From: an uncultured Blautia sp.
GTDB taxonomy: Bacteria > Bacillota > Clostridia > Lachnospirales > Lachnospiraceae
Direction of reading: 5' to 3'
DNA length: 64,000 bases
Assembly (NCBI RefSeq): GCF_934372025.1
Contig: NZ_CAKROJ010000001.1
Location: forward strand, 1 to 64,000
The notes under the pieces were generated by a model. The model made no database searches. It had not been told where the DNA came from and saw only the letters and a list, made by a program, of their open reading frames with translations. Position numbers and translations under genes: made by a program. This document shows, one piece after another, positions 61,670 to 64,000 of this stretch. Position 1 is the stretch's first letter. Each line of letters starts with the position of its first letter.

Positions 61670-62749
61670 CTATTTCTTTGTACGCTTTACTCTGTAGTTG
61701 ATAAAGAATTCTGCTCCGATCAGGAAGAACAGAATAATACCAAGAAGTACATTGGATGCATTCTCATTCAGTCCATACTGTGTTGCAATCTGTACAGCTC
61801 CCTGATTCATAAAGATAATACCAAAAGAAACTGCAACCATGATAAATGTATTAAATTTAGATAACCATGCAACGATGATCGCTGTAAATCCACGGCCGCC
61901 TGCTGTGGCAGTGGAGATTGTATGGCTTGCACCACTTACGATAATAAATCCGGCAATACCGCAGATTGCTCCGGAGATAGCCATGGTACGAATGATAACT
62001 CTTTTTACATGGATACCGGCATATCTTGCAGTATTTTCACTTTCACCGACTACTGCAATCTCGTAACCCTGTTTGCAGTATTTCAGGTAAACAAACATTC
62101 CTACTGTCAGAATCAAAACAATCAGAACGTTCCATCCATATTTCTGTCCGAACAGCTGAGGAAGCCATCCGGCCTGTGTTGCCTGGTTGATAATACCAAC
62201 TGTATTGGATCCTTTTGGATTTTCCCAGAAAACAATACAATATGTAACCACCTGCATGGCAACATAGTTCAGCATCAGAGTAAAAAGTGTTTCGTTTGTA
62301 TTCCAGTATGCTTTGAATACCGCCGGGATCATACCCCAGATCATGCCGCCAAGTGCACTTGCAATAAACATAACGATCAGTAAGATCACCGGTGACATTT
62401 TATCACCTGCATAGATCATCACTGCTGCGGAACAGGCTCCACCAACCAGTATCTGACCTTCTGCACCGATATTCCAGAATTTCATTTTAAATGCAGGAGC
62501 CAGACCAATGGAAATACACAGGAGAACCATAGTATCACGTATTGTCTGCCACAAACGGCGTTCGGAACCGATTGCTCCATCGCAGATTGCTTTGTATACA
62601 TCTACCGGATTCATTTTAACAAGTGCCACGATCACTGCACCGCACACGATCAGTGCAAGGATCAGTGCAATAAAACGAATCAGGAGTCTTTCCTGCCAGC
62701 TGGCTTTATTTCTTCTTTTACTTACCTGTAAGAAAGGTTCTTTATTCAT
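61670..62749 (-). CDS. Nucleoside-type ABC transporter permease (NupP/YufP-like)
   Basis: A 359-residue permease with about nine helices. RLLIRFIALILALIVCGAVIVALVKMNPVDVYKAI near the N-terminus, SIGLAPAFKMKFWNIGAEGQILVGG and GESENTARYAGIHVKRVIIRTMAISGAICGIAG are typical of the YufP subfamily. I chose ATG 62749 because AAGGAGG lies seven bases upstream; an ATG seven codons earlier is inside the ATPase gene. The start overlaps the ATPase stop by eight bases, so the genes are translationally coupled. Confidence 0.93.
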   Translation of the reverse strand: MNKEPFLQVSKRRNKASWQERLLIRFIALILALIVCGAVIVALVKMNPVDVYKAICDGAIGSERRLWQTIRDTMVLLCISIGLAPAFKMKFWNIGAEGQILVGGACSAAVMIYAGDKMSPVILLIVMFIASALGGMIWGMIPAVFKAYWNTNETLFTLMLNYVAMQVVTYCIVFWENPKGSNTVGIINQATQAGWLPQLFGQKYGWNVLIVLILTVGMFVYLKYCKQGYEIAVVGESENTARYAGIHVKRVIIRTMAISGAICGIAGFIIVSGASHTISTATAGGRGFTAIIVAWLSKFNTFIMVAVSFGIIFMNQGAVQIATQYGLNENASNVLLGIILFFLIGAEFFINYRVKRTKK

Positions 62750-64000
62750 TGACAGCCCCTCCTTTTTCATGTTTCGTCATGAGAAGTCCGATTCCATCTT
62801 TGGTTGCTGTTCTTCCGTCAACCACACCGCTGATTCTGCCGCCGCAAAGTACTGCAATACGGTCACAGAGTTCCAGTACCACGTCCAGATCTTCAATTAC
62901 ACAGACGACTGCAATGCCTTTTTTCTTCTGTTCATTGAGAAGCTGATAAATAACATGAGAAGTATTGATATCAACACCTCTGGTTGGGAATGCTACAAGA
63001 AGCACCTTAGGATTCTGAGCGATCTCACGGCCAACCAGAACCTTCTGAACATTACCACCGGACATCTGACGAACCGGAGCAGAAATACTCGGAGTCATAA
63101 CTTCCAGCTGATCTTTAATTTTCTCTGCCAGTGCTTTCGGTGCCTTACGTTCAAGGAAAGGTCCCTTTCCGTTACGGTAGCTTCGGATCATCATATTGTC
63201 AGTCATATCCATATCGCCGACAAGTCCCATACCAATACGGTCTTCTGGAACAAATGCAAGACTGATTCCTGCCTCATTGATAGAGATGGAGTCCATTCCG
63301 GAAAGTTCCATTCCTCCACCATTGTCATCGAGAAGGCGGATAGAACCACTCTCCACATCCTGCAGACCCGCGATTGATTCCAGAAGTTCTTTCTGTCCAC
63401 TTCCGGAAATACCGGCAATACCAAGGATTTCTCCACTGTTTACAGTCAGATCAATATCGTCCAGAGTTTTAACATCATCTTTATCCTTGCAGTTCAGTCC
63501 TTTGATCACCAGACGAGGACTTACGTTCTCCGGCTTCGGTCGCTCAATATTCAGATCAACCTTGGCGCCAACCATCATTTCAGAAAGGCTCTGAACATTT
63601 GCCTGCGCAGTTTCAACTGTATCGATATATTTACCTTTACGAAGAATTGCCACACGGTCAGACAGGGCAAGAACTTCCTGCAGCTTATGGGTAATGATAA
63701 TGATAGAACATCCATCATCTCTCATATTACGCAGGATATCAAAAAGTCTGTCAGCCTCCTGAGGGGTCAGTACTGCTGTCGGTTCGTCCAGAATCAGGAT
63801 TCTGGCGCCACGATACAGCATTTTAACAATTTCTACAGTCTGTTTTTCTGATACAGACATCTCATAGATTTTTTTAGTAAGATCCAGATCAAATCCATAC
63901 TTGTTGACCAGTTTCTGGATATCTTCTGTGATCTTTTTCATATTTAACCGTGCTTTGCCCGGAAGTCCAAGTACGATATTTTCTGCTGCTGTAAGTACAT
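62742..64000 (-). CDS. Nucleoside-type ABC transporter ATP-binding protein (NupO/YufO-like), N-terminus outside the window
   Basis: A duplicated sugar/nucleoside-type ABC ATPase. The open frame runs past the right edge (VLTAAENIVLGLPGKARLN precedes the first internal ATG), so the first Walker A is missing from view. What remains of domain 1 is the degenerate signature MSVSEKQTVEIVKML, Walker B ARILILDEPTAVLTP and IIITHKL. Domain 2 has a Walker A-like GISGSGQKELLE, the signature QMSGGNVQKVLVGREIAQNP and FPTRGVDINTSHV, where Walker B is relaxed. This asymmetry is normal for the family. It begins the visible part of the operon with two permeases. Confidence 0.94.
   Translation of the reverse strand, partial: VLTAAENIVLGLPGKARLNMKKITEDIQKLVNKYGFDLDLTKKIYEMSVSEKQTVEIVKMLYRGARILILDEPTAVLTPQEADRLFDILRNMRDDGCSIIIITHKLQEVLALSDRVAILRKGKYIDTVETAQANVQSLSEMMVGAKVDLNIERPKPENVSPRLVIKGLNCKDKDDVKTLDDIDLTVNSGEILGIAGISGSGQKELLESIAGLQDVESGSIRLLDDNGGGMELSGMDSISINEAGISLAFVPEDRIGMGLVGDMDMTDNMMIRSYRNGKGPFLERKAPKALAEKIKDQLEVMTPSISAPVRQMSGGNVQKVLVGREIAQNPKVLLVAFPTRGVDINTSHVIYQLLNEQKKKGIAVVCVIEDLDVVLELCDRIAVLCGGRISGVVDGRTATKDGIGLLMTKHEKGGAVNE

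Noticed and set aside
1..64000. tRNA or rRNA genes and CRISPR arrays
   Set aside because: I saw no cloverleaf with a TTCGA-type arm, no rRNA signature and no regularly spaced direct repeats.

Overview
The window looks like chromosomal DNA of an anaerobic gut Firmicute of the family Lachnospiraceae (a Blautia- or Dorea-like organism is my inference). The grounds are moderate-to-low GC, strong AGGAGG-type ribosome sites, TTGACA/TATAAT promoters, T-box and FMN leaders, two CstA-family transporters, PTS genes in Firmicute order and a LytTR/GHKL two-component system. Most genes lie on the minus strand. I saw no rRNA, tRNA, CRISPR array, transposase or phage gene.

Layout. 1-2.3 kb: a subtilisin-like protease cut by the window edge and an FGGY sugar kinase. 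2.4-5.3 kb: mntP behind a yybP-ykoY-type (Mn2+) riboswitch, an SGNH esterase and enolase. 5.5-10.5 kb: an unusual operon with an HdeD-like protein, a secreted alkyl-sulfatase-like metallo-hydrolase, a DUF1254/DUF1214 protein and an unknown secreted protein. 10.5-15.4 kb: a K+ channel, membrane proteins, a LytTR regulator and a scar in which a decayed second subtilase abuts a 5'-truncated AAA ATPase. 15.4-21 kb: CstA behind a T-box, then a SpoU methylase/MATE/AEC operon ending in a wrecked ZIP transporter. 21-26.5 kb: an ECF sigma/anti-sigma pair, two esterases, an acetyltransferase and an oxidoreductase. 26.5-29.8 kb: a zinc-uptake operon (Fur-family regulator, binding protein, ATPase, permease) with a promoter bracketed by two matching palindromes.

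29.8-44.7 kb is a single 15-gene Wzx/Wzy-type capsule or exopolysaccharide operon. It has the FdtA/FdtB-type pair for a 3-amino-3,6-dideoxyhexose, plus an AMP-ligase, a dedicated acyl carrier protein, a FabG-like reductase and a GNAT transferase. I propose that these four make and attach an unusual N-acyl group, possibly 3-hydroxyacyl. A LytTR response regulator and AgrC-like kinase lie directly upstream, and the operon's likely promoter is embedded in a large inverted repeat.

47-52.5 kb holds the general PTS (ptsG-IICBA, BglG-type antiterminator, HPr, enzyme I) with a leader terminator. 52.6-58.1 kb holds an unknown membrane protein, a second CstA and a MoxR/VWA pair. 58.2-59.9 kb holds a NUDIX hydrolase and RibU under an FMN riboswitch. 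59.9-60.7 kb is gene-free and rich in palindromes, including a 163-bp hairpin element. The window ends in a nucleoside-type ABC importer (two permeases and an ATPase cut by the edge).
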